Positions 34,164 to 43,744 of a stretch of 64,000 bases of DNA are shown here, piece after piece. Source of the DNA: Chitinophaga sancti (GTDB lineage Bacteria > Bacteroidota > Bacteroidia > Chitinophagales > Chitinophagaceae); the NCBI RefSeq assembly GCF_034087045.1, contig NZ_CP139247.1, forward strand, positions 1,921,001 through 1,985,000, in the 5' to 3' direction. Made by a program: the position numbers and the translations under genes. The notes under the pieces are model-generated. The model saw nothing but the letters and a program-made list of their open reading frames with translations, was not told where the DNA came from and ran no database searches. Within the stretch, counting starts at the first letter, position 1. Each line of letters begins with the position of its first letter.

Positions 34164-37100
34164 ATGAATATGAAGTACTGCTTTGCTGCTTTTATATTCT
34201 GTCTGCTGACAATATATAGCTATTCTGTGCGTGCACAGGAGTCGACACTTTCATATTCATTCCGCCACCTGGATCTCAACGATGGGCTGGCCAGTAATCA
34301 CGTATCAGCTATCTTACAGGACCGCAAAGGGTTTATCTGGATTGCCAGCACGGCATTGCAACGTTATGATGGGAGTAACCTGATCACCATTGCCAGCTTT
34401 GACAAGGTACCCGGCTCTATTTATTATGACGATATCTGCCTGTGTGAAGATAAAAAAGGAAGGATCTGGATGGGGGCTCCGGACAACATTCGTTTTTATG
34501 ATCCTGTCACTTCCAAAGTAAAGGTCCTGAAAATGGATATGCTCCCTGTGGGCACCGGCAATGTATATTGTAGTCATATTATACAGGATCATGCTGGCGT
34601 GATCTGGGTCACCACTCAGGAAGGATTATATCGCTATGATGAACCGTCTTCCACCTTCGTTATTCCCAAAGAAGTACCCGAAGCACAGCGAACTGAAATG
34701 TACAGCGCCATTACTGAAGATATTAAAGGTAACCTCTGGATCAGTGGCAGGAAAGGTATCTACATGCTGAGTGCCGACCGGAAACACCTGTACGGCAGAA
34801 ATAACAATCCTCTACAGATTCCCCTGCTAAATACACTGGGTAGCGTTAAGCAGTTTTTCATCGATAGCCACGAACGGCTCTGGGTTGCAGATAGGCTTGG
34901 CGACACACTCTACTGCTATATACCCGCACAAAACCAGTTGAAAGGCTGGCCCTTCAGGATTAATCAACCTCCTGAAGGGAATATGGTCACCGACATTACT
35001 GAAGACAAAGACAACCAGATATGGGTAGCAACGGAACTGGGCGGCATCTACCGCTATGATGAAAAGGCAAACGATTTCCACCTCAACATTCGCGCGAATA
35101 ACGAAGACGATAAAAGATTCCACTACGACTTTGAAGTCAATTGTTTCCTGAATGACAGAGATGGCCGTCTATGGATAGGTACTGACAGGGGATTAAATAT
35201 TCTGAATCCTCCTGATCCGGCGTTTCGCATCATGGATCAGCGGGATCCCAATGCAAAATTGCCCCAGGCAGAAGTGACCGGTCTTTTCCAGGATAATAAG
35301 GGAAATATCTATGCAGGTTATTGGGGCAAGGGCTTTAGCTGGCTCTCACCTGGTCTGCAGCTAAAAAAGCAGTTCCTCAAAGAAGTACCTGAGGAGCGGG
35401 GGCTGGTATGGAGTTTTGCCCAAATGCCGGATGACAAGGTGCTGGTAGGCCAGGAGAATGGCTGGTTATCAATATTTGATCCTAAGCAGGGGGAATTTGT
35501 AGCACAAAAACATAAAGATGTATTTGGTGATCAGACACTCATGACCATGCTACCGGAAAATGATACCACCGTGTGGATAGGGTTGTATAAAAAAGGACTG
35601 GTACGCTGGAACCCTGTAACAGATACATTTATGGCCTGTCAGAACCTGCTGAACAAAATCCGGCATCCTATTACGGTGATGGATATAGCGAGGCAGGGAG
35701 ACAGTATATTATGGCTCGCTACCAGTGATGCTGGTTTGATCCGGTATAATCATATTACCCAGAAGATAGTGTCTCGGGAGCTGTTTCCCTACGCACATTT
35801 ATCTGTCAGTAATATCACCTGTCTGAAACTGCTGGATGATACGATGCTCGTAGCAGGTACAGAACATGGTTTGTGGGTATACAATATTCATAATCATACA
35901 GCCGATCCATTACTGATCAATGGCGACCTGTTTGACGAGTGGGTACTAAGCATGTTACCTTCAGGCAATAAGGGTTTGTGGTTTACTACCCCATATGGGT
36001 TTTATCGTTTTAACAGACGGAATTCCGGTCTGGAAACCTTTGTACAGACAGGACAGATCATAGATAACAACCGGAAGGTGAGAAGACGGATCGTACGCTT
36101 GGCAGATGGCCGGTTGATGATAGGGGCCTCCGATCATTTTGTGATATTGGATACGGCCGCATTGAAAGTCGCACCTTCGCCACCCAATGTGACCATTATC
36201 AATTTCAGGGCCATAGACAGCAGTATACAGCTGAGTACCCTGTATGACAAAAATGTACCGCTGGCACTGAATCATCGTCAGAACTTTATCAACATTGAAT
36301 TCAAAAGTCTGCAATATCACCATGAAGCCATCCGCTATTTTTATCAATTGGATGGTGTAGATGAAGACTGGGTACAGGCCAATGGTCTGCTGGTAGCCAG
36401 GTATACGAATCTGCCTCCTGGTAGTTATGTGTTCAGGGTACGAAGTATGAACACTGCCGGCACTTTTTCATCGGGTATAACGACATTGTATTTTAATATC
36501 CTGCCTGCTTTCTGGCAAACTACCTGGTTCCGTATGTTGGGGCTGCTGCTGGTAGTGGCGATCATCTATACTTATTTCAGGATAAGAATCTACCTGATCA
36601 AAAGAGAAGCCCGCCGCCGTACAGAAATAGAGCAACAGATAGCCCAGCTGGAAATGAAAGCCCTCCGGGCACAAATGAATCCGCACTTCATTTTCAATGC
36701 CCTGAACTCTATTCAGACATTTATGATGAAGCGTGAAACAGAGCAGGCGCTTTCTTACCTGAATCGTTTTGCAAGACTGATCAGGAATGTACTGGATAGC
36801 TCACAGCTGAATAGTATCCCTATTTCCAAAGAGATCAGGATGATTGAAAACTACATAGAGCTGGAAAAGTTACGTTTTGCGGATCAATTTGATTGTGATA
36901 TACGTGTAGATGCCGCACTGGATCCTGATTTTACAGATATCCCTACCATGATTTTACAACCCTTTGTGGAGAATGCCATCTGGCATGGGTTACTGCACAA
37001 AAAGGAAAGGGGTAAACTCACTATTATATTCACGAAAGAAATAGATCGGGTACTATGTATTATTGAAGATGACGGTATAGGCAGGGAAAGGTCGGCAGCA

Positions 37101-37265
37101 TTGAAGCAACAAACTGGCGATGAGCATCATTCCAGGGGGATACAAATAACACGTGACAGGCTGACTTTGTACAACAAACGATTTAACCTGGATATGACCT
37201 TTGATATAGAAGATTTGCCATCAGGCACGAGAGTGAATGTATGGTTTCCCCTCGACGAAGAATAA
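34164..37265 (+). CDS. Beta-propeller sensor histidine kinase, LytS-type catalytic region
   Basis: A 1033-aa membrane sensor. A signal peptide ends near VRAQ. The periplasmic region has repeated two-component propeller blades (GFIWIAS, GRIWMGA, GVIWVTT, GNLWISG, GRLWIGT), about residues 30-680, followed by a Y_Y_Y domain (about 690-765). One transmembrane helix (FRMLGLLLVVAIIYTYF) leads to a His_kinase domain with QMNPHFIFNALNSIQTFMM (active His near 840) and an HATPase (about 925-1030). No LytTR regulator gene is adjacent, although such kinases usually sit beside one. There is no response-regulator fusion. The ligand is unknown; members of this class often sense glycans. Confidence 0.9.
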   Translation: MNMKYCFAAFIFCLLTIYSYSVRAQESTLSYSFRHLDLNDGLASNHVSAILQDRKGFIWIASTALQRYDGSNLITIASFDKVPGSIYYDDICLCEDKKGRIWMGAPDNIRFYDPVTSKVKVLKMDMLPVGTGNVYCSHIIQDHAGVIWVTTQEGLYRYDEPSSTFVIPKEVPEAQRTEMYSAITEDIKGNLWISGRKGIYMLSADRKHLYGRNNNPLQIPLLNTLGSVKQFFIDSHERLWVADRLGDTLYCYIPAQNQLKGWPFRINQPPEGNMVTDITEDKDNQIWVATELGGIYRYDEKANDFHLNIRANNEDDKRFHYDFEVNCFLNDRDGRLWIGTDRGLNILNPPDPAFRIMDQRDPNAKLPQAEVTGLFQDNKGNIYAGYWGKGFSWLSPGLQLKKQFLKEVPEERGLVWSFAQMPDDKVLVGQENGWLSIFDPKQGEFVAQKHKDVFGDQTLMTMLPENDTTVWIGLYKKGLVRWNPVTDTFMACQNLLNKIRHPITVMDIARQGDSILWLATSDAGLIRYNHITQKIVSRELFPYAHLSVSNITCLKLLDDTMLVAGTEHGLWVYNIHNHTADPLLINGDLFDEWVLSMLPSGNKGLWFTTPYGFYRFNRRNSGLETFVQTGQIIDNNRKVRRRIVRLADGRLMIGASDHFVILDTAALKVAPSPPNVTIINFRAIDSSIQLSTLYDKNVPLALNHRQNFINIEFKSLQYHHEAIRYFYQLDGVDEDWVQANGLLVARYTNLPPGSYVFRVRSMNTAGTFSSGITTLYFNILPAFWQTTWFRMLGLLLVVAIIYTYFRIRIYLIKREARRRTEIEQQIAQLEMKALRAQMNPHFIFNALNSIQTFMMKRETEQALSYLNRFARLIRNVLDSSQLNSIPISKEIRMIENYIELEKLRFADQFDCDIRVDAALDPDFTDIPTMILQPFVENAIWHGLLHKKERGKLTIIFTKEIDRVLCIIEDDGIGRERSAALKQQTGDEHHSRGIQITRDRLTLYNKRFNLDMTFDIEDLPSGTRVNVWFPLDEE

Positions 37266-37360
37266 AAGCATTCATGAAAAGCGGAGATTTATCAACGGGT
37301 ATAAAAACCATTTTCAGAAGAAAAGGGAATTACAATACTGTAACCCCCTTTTCAATTATT

Positions 37361-38149
37361 TTACCAGCTGCCGCTTGCACCACCTCCGCTACCGGAGCCT
37401 CCACCGAAGCCGCCAAAGCCGCCTCCTCCTCCGCCACCGCCCCAGCTGCCTCCACGGCTACTGCCGCCAAAGACTGCCGGGCCAATCCAACCTGTCCATC
37501 CACGACGACTAAATGTATTACCACCACCGCCACCGCGATTATTCAGGATCGAAATGATCACTACAATTATGATGATCAGTATAACCAGACCTGGTGCATT
37601 GCTACCGTCTTTTGCCCTGTTGGGGGTGCCTTTGTATTCTCCTTTCGACGCTTCAACGATCCTGTCTATCGCTTCATCAAAACCCTGATAGTAATTGCCG
37701 GCTTTGAAGTTTGGTTTAATGTTCTCATCGATGATGCGGTTAGCGATAGCATCTGGTACTACGCCTTCCATACCGGTGCCGACTTCGATACGAATCTTTC
37801 TGTCGTCTATGGCTGCCAGTATCAGTATACCATTGTTTTTCTCTTTGGTACCGATACCCCAGTCACGGAGTATAGCCAGACCTACTTCGGCAATGTCCCT
37901 TCCATTGGTAGAAGGGATGGTCACAATGGCGATCTGTGTAGAAGTGGTATCGTTGTACTCTAACAGTTTGTTTTCCAGTGTGGCTACCTGATCGCTTTGC
38001 AGCACGCCTGCCAGGTCATTCACCAGCCGGGGTGGATTTGGGCGGGGAGGAATCTTTAATTCCTGTGCCTGTACCATTCCCAGGGCTAAGAAGAAACCTA
38101 AAAGCAGGCAATATACTTGCCTCATCTTAATTATTTTTATTGACCTCAT
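37361..38149 (-). CDS. YgcG family TPM-domain protein with Gly-rich tail
   Basis: A 262-aa secreted or membrane protein. The start overlaps the upstream gene's stop (ATGA), with an alternative ATG 24 bases later. The signal peptide ends near VQAQ, the TPM domain (about residues 40-165, NDLAGVLQSDQVATLENKL) precedes a hydrophobic segment (LVILIIIIVVIISIL) and a tail rich in glycine ending GASGSW. TPM domains have been linked to photosystem assembly and phosphatase-like activity; in bacteria the role is unclear. It is the last gene of a lemA-TPM-ygcG operon. Confidence 0.88.
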   Translation of the reverse strand: MRSIKIIKMRQVYCLLLGFFLALGMVQAQELKIPPRPNPPRLVNDLAGVLQSDQVATLENKLLEYNDTTSTQIAIVTIPSTNGRDIAEVGLAILRDWGIGTKEKNNGILILAAIDDRKIRIEVGTGMEGVVPDAIANRIIDENIKPNFKAGNYYQGFDEAIDRIVEASKGEYKGTPNRAKDGSNAPGLVILIIIIVVIISILNNRGGGGGNTFSRRGWTGWIGPAVFGGSSRGGSWGGGGGGGGFGGFGGGSGSGGGASGSW

Positions 38150-38595
38150 CTCCCTACTACAATGTCGTCCGGTAATTCGTTAATGTCATCTCCTTCATGT
38201 GGAAAGTGTTTACACAGCGCTTCGCCTATTTCACCGATGCAGGCTTCGATACCTGTTACCACCTGGTTTTTGGCAAAATGTGCCAGCATGCTTTTTGTTT
38301 TCTCTTTCCAGAAATCTTTACCCACTTTTTCATGAATGCCTTTATCCCCGGCTATAGCATACTGTTTATCTTTCAGTGCAAAATAGAGGAGCACTCCATT
38401 GCGAAACCTTGTTTTCTCCAGGCCCAGTTGAATGAATATCTCCTGTGCCCTGTCTATGGGATCAACAAATTTGCAACGGCTTTCGACAAATACCCGGATT
38501 TCTCCGCTGGTCATTCTTTCCGCATTCCGGATCGCTTGCACCAGTTGCTGTTTTTCTGCTTCAGTGAGCAGTTCTTTTTTAGGGAATAAACGCAT
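38146..38595 (-). CDS. Stand-alone TPM-domain protein
   Basis: A 149-aa protein consisting of one TPM domain (MTSGEIRVFVESRCK, then NGVLLYFALKDKQYAIAGDKG), without an obvious signal peptide or membrane helix. It lies between lemA and ygcG with 21-base and overlapping junctions, so the three are almost surely one operon. Two different TPM proteins in one operon is the usual arrangement in Bacteroidota; the soluble one may act on the cytoplasmic side, an inference. Confidence 0.85.
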   Translation of the reverse strand: MRLFPKKELLTEAEKQQLVQAIRNAERMTSGEIRVFVESRCKFVDPIDRAQEIFIQLGLEKTRFRNGVLLYFALKDKQYAIAGDKGIHEKVGKDFWKEKTKSMLAHFAKNQVVTGIEACIGEIGEALCKHFPHEGDDINELPDDIVVGR

Positions 38596-38616
38596 AGAAG
38601 AATGGGCTATTTGATA

Positions 38617-39207
38617 TTAAAACTGCACCTTAGGAGCATTTTCAGAACCTTTATCGGCCATATAGTATTCTTTGGCTTTGAAACCACCGAAACCAGCTAC
38701 GATATTGTTAGGAAAAGTGCTGACAGTGGCATTAAAGCTTTCCACAGCTGTGGTAAAGTCATTACGTGCTACGGTGATGCGGTTCTCAGTGCCTTCTAGT
38801 TGTGCCTGCAGGTCACGGAAGTTCTGGTTAGCTTTCAGTTCAGGATAAGCTTCTGATACAGCCAGCAGTCTGCCCAGTGCTGTACTCAGCTGACCTTGTG
38901 CTGCCTGGTACTGTTGTACTTTTTCAGGAGTCAGGTCTTCACCTTTGATGGTGATCTGGGTAGCTTTTGCTCTTGCTTCCATTACCTGTGTGAGGGTTTC
39001 TTTCTCAAAGTTAGCTGCACCTTTAACAGTCGAAACCAGATTAGGGATCAGATCAGCTCTGCGCTGATACTGTGCTTCCACATTGCTCCACTTGCTTTTT
39101 ACTGCCTGATCCTGACGTACGATGTTATTGTATTTGGATACACCACAGCCTCCAAAGATTAATACTACAACAAGAATAATGATCAGTGTGAGCGTACTCT
39201 TTTTCAT
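38617..39207 (-). CDS. lemA: LemA family protein
   Basis: A 196-aa protein with an N-terminal hydrophobic helix ending in a Cys (VVVLIFGGCGVSKYN), which could be a lipobox or an anchor, and a long helical LemA domain (NIVRQDQAVKSKWSNVEAQY, QRRADLIPNLVSTV). LemA proteins fold as helical bundles at the membrane and recur with TPM/YgcG genes; a role in membrane stress or protein quality control is suggested but unproven. First gene of the three-gene minus-strand operon. Confidence 0.92.
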   Translation of the reverse strand: MKKSTLTLIIILVVVLIFGGCGVSKYNNIVRQDQAVKSKWSNVEAQYQRRADLIPNLVSTVKGAANFEKETLTQVMEARAKATQITIKGEDLTPEKVQQYQAAQGQLSTALGRLLAVSEAYPELKANQNFRDLQAQLEGTENRITVARNDFTTAVESFNATVSTFPNNIVAGFGGFKAKEYYMADKGSENAPKVQF

Positions 39208-39570
39208 TTGTGCTAAGATTTATTTACTATATAACAATGTTAATGCCTGTTTATATTGCCCTGATTTTCTGTAAATTAGTATAGTGAGTAATAACAGGCG
39301 TATTCAAACCTACAAGAAATTACGCAAAGTACAAGGAGTTATTATGCTAATGCCTGCTAACCAGCTCACTGAACAATAACCGCAGGAACGATAAAAGGAG
39401 TTTATTTTACTTTCACAAGAAAGATATAGGCATTGGTGAAAAAATCAGTCAGCAAATGTAGGTTTCTCTATAATTTTGGTGGTATTTGCTTATTGTAAAT
39501 ATCGTTAAGAATACTTTCATTCGTTTGTAACGCCGCTATTGTTAATTTAAAGGTATTTAAGTCTGCTTCA
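39208..39570. other. Intergenic region between lemA and the receiver gene
   Basis: A 363-base AT-rich region between divergent genes. No open frame or RNA gene was recognised. A weak -7-like box for lemA (CAATGTTA at 39235-39242, 7 of 8 on the minus strand) is the only regulatory hint; no matching upstream element was found. The spacing leaves room for both promoters. Confidence 0.4.
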
Positions 39571-40035
39571 ATGAGTGCACAACACATCCATATTCTGTAT
39601 ATAGATGATGAGATACACAACTTAAATGCGTTCAAAGCATCTTTCCGTAGGCTTTACACGATATTTACGGCAAGTTCGGCTGAGGAAGCAGAGAAAGTGT
39701 TGGAAAAGGAAGAAGTCCACATCATCATTTCAGATCAGCGGATGCCCAGGATGACCGGGATTGAATTTTTTGAGTCTATCCTTGACAGGTATTCTGAGCC
39801 CATCCGAATTTTACTGACAGGTTATGCAGACATCAATGCGGTTATTGATGCCATCAACAAGGGTCAGGTGTATAAGTATTTTTCCAAGCCGTGGAATGAC
39901 GAGGATCTTCGTCACAACATAGAAAAGGCATTTGAAGTCTATGCCCTCCGTAAAGAGAACAAGGAATTAACAGCAAAGTTGCTGGATGTAAATGAGAAGC
40001 TGGAGTTCCTGCTCCGTCAAAAGCTCATTTCTTAA
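39571..40035 (+). CDS. Stand-alone response regulator receiver protein with coiled-coil tail
   Basis: A 154-aa CheY-like protein. The acidic pocket is Asp12-Asp13 (YIDDEIHN), the phosphorylation site is Asp55 (IISDQRMPRM), and the conserved Thr83 (LLTGYAD) and Lys106 (FSKPWND) are present. Residues 120-154 form a Leu-rich coiled coil (ENKELTAKLLDVNEKLEFLL) with no output domain. The sequence resembles the receiver part of RpfG/HD-GYP-type regulators whose output domain is missing. No kinase gene is adjacent. It may work as a phospho-dependent docking protein. Confidence 0.88.
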   Translation: MSAQHIHILYIDDEIHNLNAFKASFRRLYTIFTASSAEEAEKVLEKEEVHIIISDQRMPRMTGIEFFESILDRYSEPIRILLTGYADINAVIDAINKGQVYKYFSKPWNDEDLRHNIEKAFEVYALRKENKELTAKLLDVNEKLEFLLRQKLIS

Positions 40036-41206
40036 TGATGAAGTGTATCGTGTTGTCGTATATCTGATAATCCAACTTTAATTGTTTACAGATCTCGTCA
40101 AGAAAATCTTCAACCTTTTTATCTTTTTCAAGGCTGCCTGAGAAGTGTGTATTTACAAGTGAAGGCGCTGCTGAAAAGTCCAGTTTGAGTCCAAACCAGC
40201 GTTGTAATACAGGTCTCAGTTCTTCCAATGGCCTGTTGCGGAAGCGATAAACGCCTTCCCTCCAACCCAGGGTTACTGTTTCATCGAAACGTTTTACCTT
40301 GAACCGCTCGCCGGGATGATAGATTGCCTCAAATCCGGGCTTAAGCGTTACATCAAGACTATCTCCTACATCTGTCACCACTGTACCTTGTACCAGAGAG
40401 GTTGTAACAGTATTGTTATCATAGGAATTGACGTTGAAAGCCGTACCCAGTGCTATCACGGAGGTAATTCCTGTGTGAACAATAAACGGTCTTTCAGGAT
40501 TATGTGCTACCGTAAAGTAAGCTTCTCCTTCCAGGTATACTTCCCTGGTTCTGCCCGGGAAGATGAATGGGAAACGGAGGGTGGAGCTGGCATTGAGATG
40601 TACTTCCGTACCATCTGCCAGTTCAATATGATAATCCTGCATGGGGGGTACCGTGAGTGTATTCCATTCCAGCGATTTGCTCTGGTAAATGGTATCCGGA
40701 CGGATGTTTTTAATAGCGATGGTCCCTGAATCGCCTGTTACCTTAATGGCGGTATCAGTTACTTGGTTGTCAGCTACTGCGGAAGGTGCAGGCACTGAGA
40801 AGGTAGGTACGCCTGCCATTTGTGGGAATATAATGCGATAATGGTTGGCTGTTTGATGAGGTAGCTGTTGTTTTACAGGCAAAAAGAAATATGCCCCTGC
40901 GGTGGCGCCGATGGCAAATAAAATAGCTGCCGCTACCCGTACTTTCTTCAGGTAAGTCAATACCCTGAGGTGTACTGGTGTTGGTTCCAGGATGGCTTTT
41001 ACCTTCAGCCAGTCGGATTCTATCTGAAGGTCTTCCAGGAATGCATTGTCTGTGTACAATATGGCCTCTTCATATTCCTGCCAGCAGCGGCGCACATTTT
41101 CATTATTGTGCATTTCTTTTTGCAGCAGCTTGTCTTCCACTTCAGTTAAATCGCCAAGTTGCTTACGCAGTAGTAAACTGTAGATATACTCTTGGTCGTA
41201 TTTCAT
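40025..41206 (-). CDS. FecR family anti-sigma factor
   Basis: A 393-aa inner-membrane regulator. The N terminus (LLRKQLGDLTEVEDKLLQKE) is the cytoplasmic sigma-binding part, a single helix (VRVAAAILFAIGATAGAYFF, about 100-120) crosses the membrane, and the periplasmic FecR domain (about 180-300, LADGTEVHLNASSTLRFP, GEAYFTVAH) is followed by a DUF4974/STN-like end (LEELRPVLQRWFGLKLDFS). FecR proteins transduce signals from TonB receptors to ECF sigma factors. Here the sigma gene lies upstream, but no SusC/TonB receptor follows. The last 11 bases overlap the converging receiver gene. Confidence 0.9.
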   Translation of the reverse strand: MKYDQEYIYSLLLRKQLGDLTEVEDKLLQKEMHNNENVRRCWQEYEEAILYTDNAFLEDLQIESDWLKVKAILEPTPVHLRVLTYLKKVRVAAAILFAIGATAGAYFFLPVKQQLPHQTANHYRIIFPQMAGVPTFSVPAPSAVADNQVTDTAIKVTGDSGTIAIKNIRPDTIYQSKSLEWNTLTVPPMQDYHIELADGTEVHLNASSTLRFPFIFPGRTREVYLEGEAYFTVAHNPERPFIVHTGITSVIALGTAFNVNSYDNNTVTTSLVQGTVVTDVGDSLDVTLKPGFEAIYHPGERFKVKRFDETVTLGWREGVYRFRNRPLEELRPVLQRWFGLKLDFSAAPSLVNTHFSGSLEKDKKVEDFLDEICKQLKLDYQIYDNTIHFIIKK

Positions 41207-41287
41207 TTTATTATGGTAGTGGTTACGAGGGTTTTTAAGATAATAATTAAGTTGAGTCTTGGTTTTATATGTTTCGTCATAGCCGGG

Positions 41288-41665
41288 TTATCTTTCAATA
41301 GCCATGATCAAAGGTGTTGAAATCGACGTCGGTACCAATGCCGGCCCCGTTTCGCAGGGTGGACAGGGTGCCTTGTTTTGCTGTGCGGCAACGGCGGCAT
41401 TTTCCTGCAGCAGACGGCATCTGGCGTCAATAAGTTGATAGAAAAAGCCCCCAGGGGCATGTTCTATCTGCTGATATTGCCGGGTCTTCCATACTTCTAT
41501 AAATATCTTTTGTACTAGCTCTCTTGCCTCGTCCATATTCCCCAACATTGTACTGGCTTTCAGGCAGAGGGGTTTGTAGTATTTCATAAAGAAGTATTGA
41601 TAGGCCTCCAGGGTATTATCCTTCTTTAAGACGGATAACATAGCGGTATCCTCGCTGGTAATCAT
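41288..41665 (-). CDS. ECF sigma factor, region 2 only (truncated)
   Basis: A 125-aa product with a recognisable sigma-70 region 2 (YYKPLCLKASTMLGNMDEAR, then ELVQKIFIEVWK), which binds the -10 DNA and core polymerase. A full ECF sigma needs about 60 more residues for region 4, which binds the -35 element. Only 82 bases separate this stop from the FecR start, so region 4 cannot fit. Either the gene is decaying, or region 4 is dispensable or supplied elsewhere. The tail (residues 85-125, Ala/Pro/Cys-rich) has no sigma character. Confidence 0.65.
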   Translation of the reverse strand: MITSEDTAMLSVLKKDNTLEAYQYFFMKYYKPLCLKASTMLGNMDEARELVQKIFIEVWKTRQYQQIEHAPGGFFYQLIDARCRLLQENAAVAAQQNKAPCPPCETGPALVPTSISTPLIMAIER

Positions 41666-41862
41666 ATGAATAAGGTTATTTTGCGGTTAGTGAGTCTTCT
41701 TCTTCTTTTGTGCGCTGGATATCTGTCCCCAATACGCTTTAAATTTCGATAGAAAGAAGGAGAAATTCGTTAACGCCATGTTAATGAAATCCGATTTTTC
41801 TGGTTCCCTATATTTAGACTTTCCCTTAAATTGCAGCTTTCTAAAGAAAAACTTAGTGGAAT

Positions 41863-43236
41863 ATGCAAGTTTGGAAAGACTATCAGACAAAGAATAAAGA
41901 ACGTTTTCTGGAAGAATTGCTGGCTTTGCTGCGCATCCCTTCCGTGAGCGCAGACTCCCGTTTTAACAAAGATGTAGCGGACTGCGCCGAAGCGGTAAAA
42001 CAACGCCTGATTGAAGCAGGTGCTGACAATGTAGAAGTTTGCCCTACTGCCGGACACCCAATCGTATACGGAGAAAAAATCATCGATGCGGCTCTCCCGA
42101 CCGTATTGGTATATGGTCATTACGATGTACAGCCTGCCGATCCCCTGGAACTGTGGGATAGCGGTCCGTTCGAACCTGTAATCAAAGACGAAAAGATCTA
42201 TGCCCGCGGTTCTGCGGACGACAAAGGGCAGTTCTATATGCATGTGAAGGCGTTCGAAACGATGATGAATACCAACTCCGTACCCTGCAATATCAAGTTT
42301 ATGATTGAAGGAGAGGAGGAAGTAGGCTCTGCGAACCTGGGTATCTTTATTAAGGAAAATAAAGAAAGACTGAAAGCAGATGTGGTGCTCATTTCTGATA
42401 CCTCCATGCTTAGCCTGGAAAATCCTAGCCTGGATACCGGCTTACGTGGTCTGTCTTATATGGAAGTAGAGGTAACCGGCCCTAATCGTGACCTGCACAG
42501 TGGCGTATATGGCGGCGCTGTTGCCAACCCTGCTACCATCCTTTGCCAGATGATTGCGTCCCTCCATGACGAAAATAACCATATTACTATCCCTGGTTTC
42601 TACGACAACGTACAGGAACTGAGCAAGGAAGACAGAGCTGCCCTGAATGCAGCACCGTTCGACGAAGCTGATTACAAAAAAGACCTGGGTGTAGATGAAC
42701 TGTGGGGTGAGAAGGGATATTCTTCTATCGAGCGCACCGGTATCCGTCCTACCCTGGAGGTAAACGGTATCTGGGGTGGCTATACCGGCGAAGGTTCCAA
42801 AACCGTATTGCCTTCAAAAGCACACGCCAAGATCTCTATGCGCCTGGTACCTAACCAGGACTGGATCCAGATTTCCGACCTGTTCAAAGCTCATTTTGAG
42901 AAGATTGCGCCTAAGTCAGTAAAGGTAAAGGTTACTGCTCACCACGGTGGTAGCCCGTATGTAACACCTACTGACCACGTGGCATTCAAGGCAGCAAGCG
43001 AAGCGATCAAGGAAACTTTTGGTAAATCTCCAATTCCTGTACGCGGTGGCGGTAGTATTCCTATTGTAGCACTGTTTGAAAAAGAACTTGGACTGAAGAC
43101 CATCCTGATGGGCTTTGGATTAGATAGTGACAACCTGCACTCTCCAAATGAGAAGTATGGTCTGGCTAACTATTATAAAGGAATAGAAACCATTCCTTAT
43201 TTCCACAAGTTTTTTGCGGAAATGAATAAGAAATAA
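41863..43236 (+). CDS. M20 family dipeptidase
   Basis: A 457-aa metallopeptidase of the M20 family, carnosinase/CNDP-like in length and motifs. Metal and catalytic residues are visible: GHYDVQP (His86, Asp88), GSADDKGQ (Asp120), EGEEEVGS (Glu151/Glu152), a His in DLHSGVYGG for substrate binding and a C-terminal GGSIP/LHSPNE. It probably hydrolyses dipeptides in the cytoplasm; the absence of a signal peptide supports this. It is followed two bases later by the S4 protein gene, a likely co-transcript. Confidence 0.9.
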   Translation: MQVWKDYQTKNKERFLEELLALLRIPSVSADSRFNKDVADCAEAVKQRLIEAGADNVEVCPTAGHPIVYGEKIIDAALPTVLVYGHYDVQPADPLELWDSGPFEPVIKDEKIYARGSADDKGQFYMHVKAFETMMNTNSVPCNIKFMIEGEEEVGSANLGIFIKENKERLKADVVLISDTSMLSLENPSLDTGLRGLSYMEVEVTGPNRDLHSGVYGGAVANPATILCQMIASLHDENNHITIPGFYDNVQELSKEDRAALNAAPFDEADYKKDLGVDELWGEKGYSSIERTGIRPTLEVNGIWGGYTGEGSKTVLPSKAHAKISMRLVPNQDWIQISDLFKAHFEKIAPKSVKVKVTAHHGGSPYVTPTDHVAFKAASEAIKETFGKSPIPVRGGGSIPIVALFEKELGLKTILMGFGLDSDNLHSPNEKYGLANYYKGIETIPYFHKFFAEMNKK

Positions 43237-43238
43237 TT

Positions 43239-43646
43239 ATGCAGAATACAGAGAAACTGCGCCTGGACAAGTATCTCTGGGCGATCAGGATATTTAAAAC
43301 CCGCTCACAGGCCTCCACGGCCTGTGAAGGCGGGAAAGTGAAGATGAATGGGAACTCCGTAAAAGCTGCACGCGCAGTTGGTGTCGGAGACAAATATGAA
43401 ATCAGGTCAGAATCCCGGAAATGGGTGATTGAGGTGGTGAGCTTAATAGCCAACAGGGTACAATATGCTGAAGCTATTAAGCATTACGTTGATCTCACTC
43501 CCGAAGAAGACCAGGAGATGAACCAGCGGATTGCCGCCAGCTTCCATACCGGTAAGCGTCCGAGCAAGATCGGCCGCCCTACCAAAAAGGAAAGGAGGGA
43601 CCTGGATGGTTTCATGACCAACGAGGATGAGGAACAACAACAATAA
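43239..43646 (+). CDS. S4-domain RNA-binding protein (Hsp15-like)
   Basis: A 135-aa protein whose first 70 residues form an S4 RNA-binding domain (LRLDKYLWAIRIFKTRSQAS, TACEGGKVKMNGNSVKAARAV). The Hsp15 family rescues stalled 50S subunits carrying nascent chains. The basic and acidic C-terminal half (RPSKIGRPTKKERRDLDGF, EDEEQQQ) is typical of short S4 proteins. The gene follows the dipeptidase by two bases and ends in a strong terminator hairpin. Confidence 0.88.
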   Translation: MQNTEKLRLDKYLWAIRIFKTRSQASTACEGGKVKMNGNSVKAARAVGVGDKYEIRSESRKWVIEVVSLIANRVQYAEAIKHYVDLTPEEDQEMNQRIAASFHTGKRPSKIGRPTKKERRDLDGFMTNEDEEQQQ

Positions 43647-43684
43647 AGATTGAGGCCCGGGCTACAGCCCGGGCCTCAATCTTT
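43645..43684. terminator. Perfect 19-base hairpin terminator
   Basis: A 19-base perfect inverted repeat (core TTGAGGCCCGGGCT with its complement) with a 2-base loop begins at the stop codon of the S4 gene. Confidence 0.85.
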
Positions 43685-43744
43685 ATACATAAACTTTGGA
43701 ATTTGCTTAGTAAATTCGCATCCTCTAAAATTACCTTTCAATAA

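Noticed and set aside
37241..37963. 240-residue open frame rich in Ala/Thr/Ser
   Set aside because: Antisense to the ygcG-like gene; the low complexity arises from the Gly-rich repeats read in reverse.
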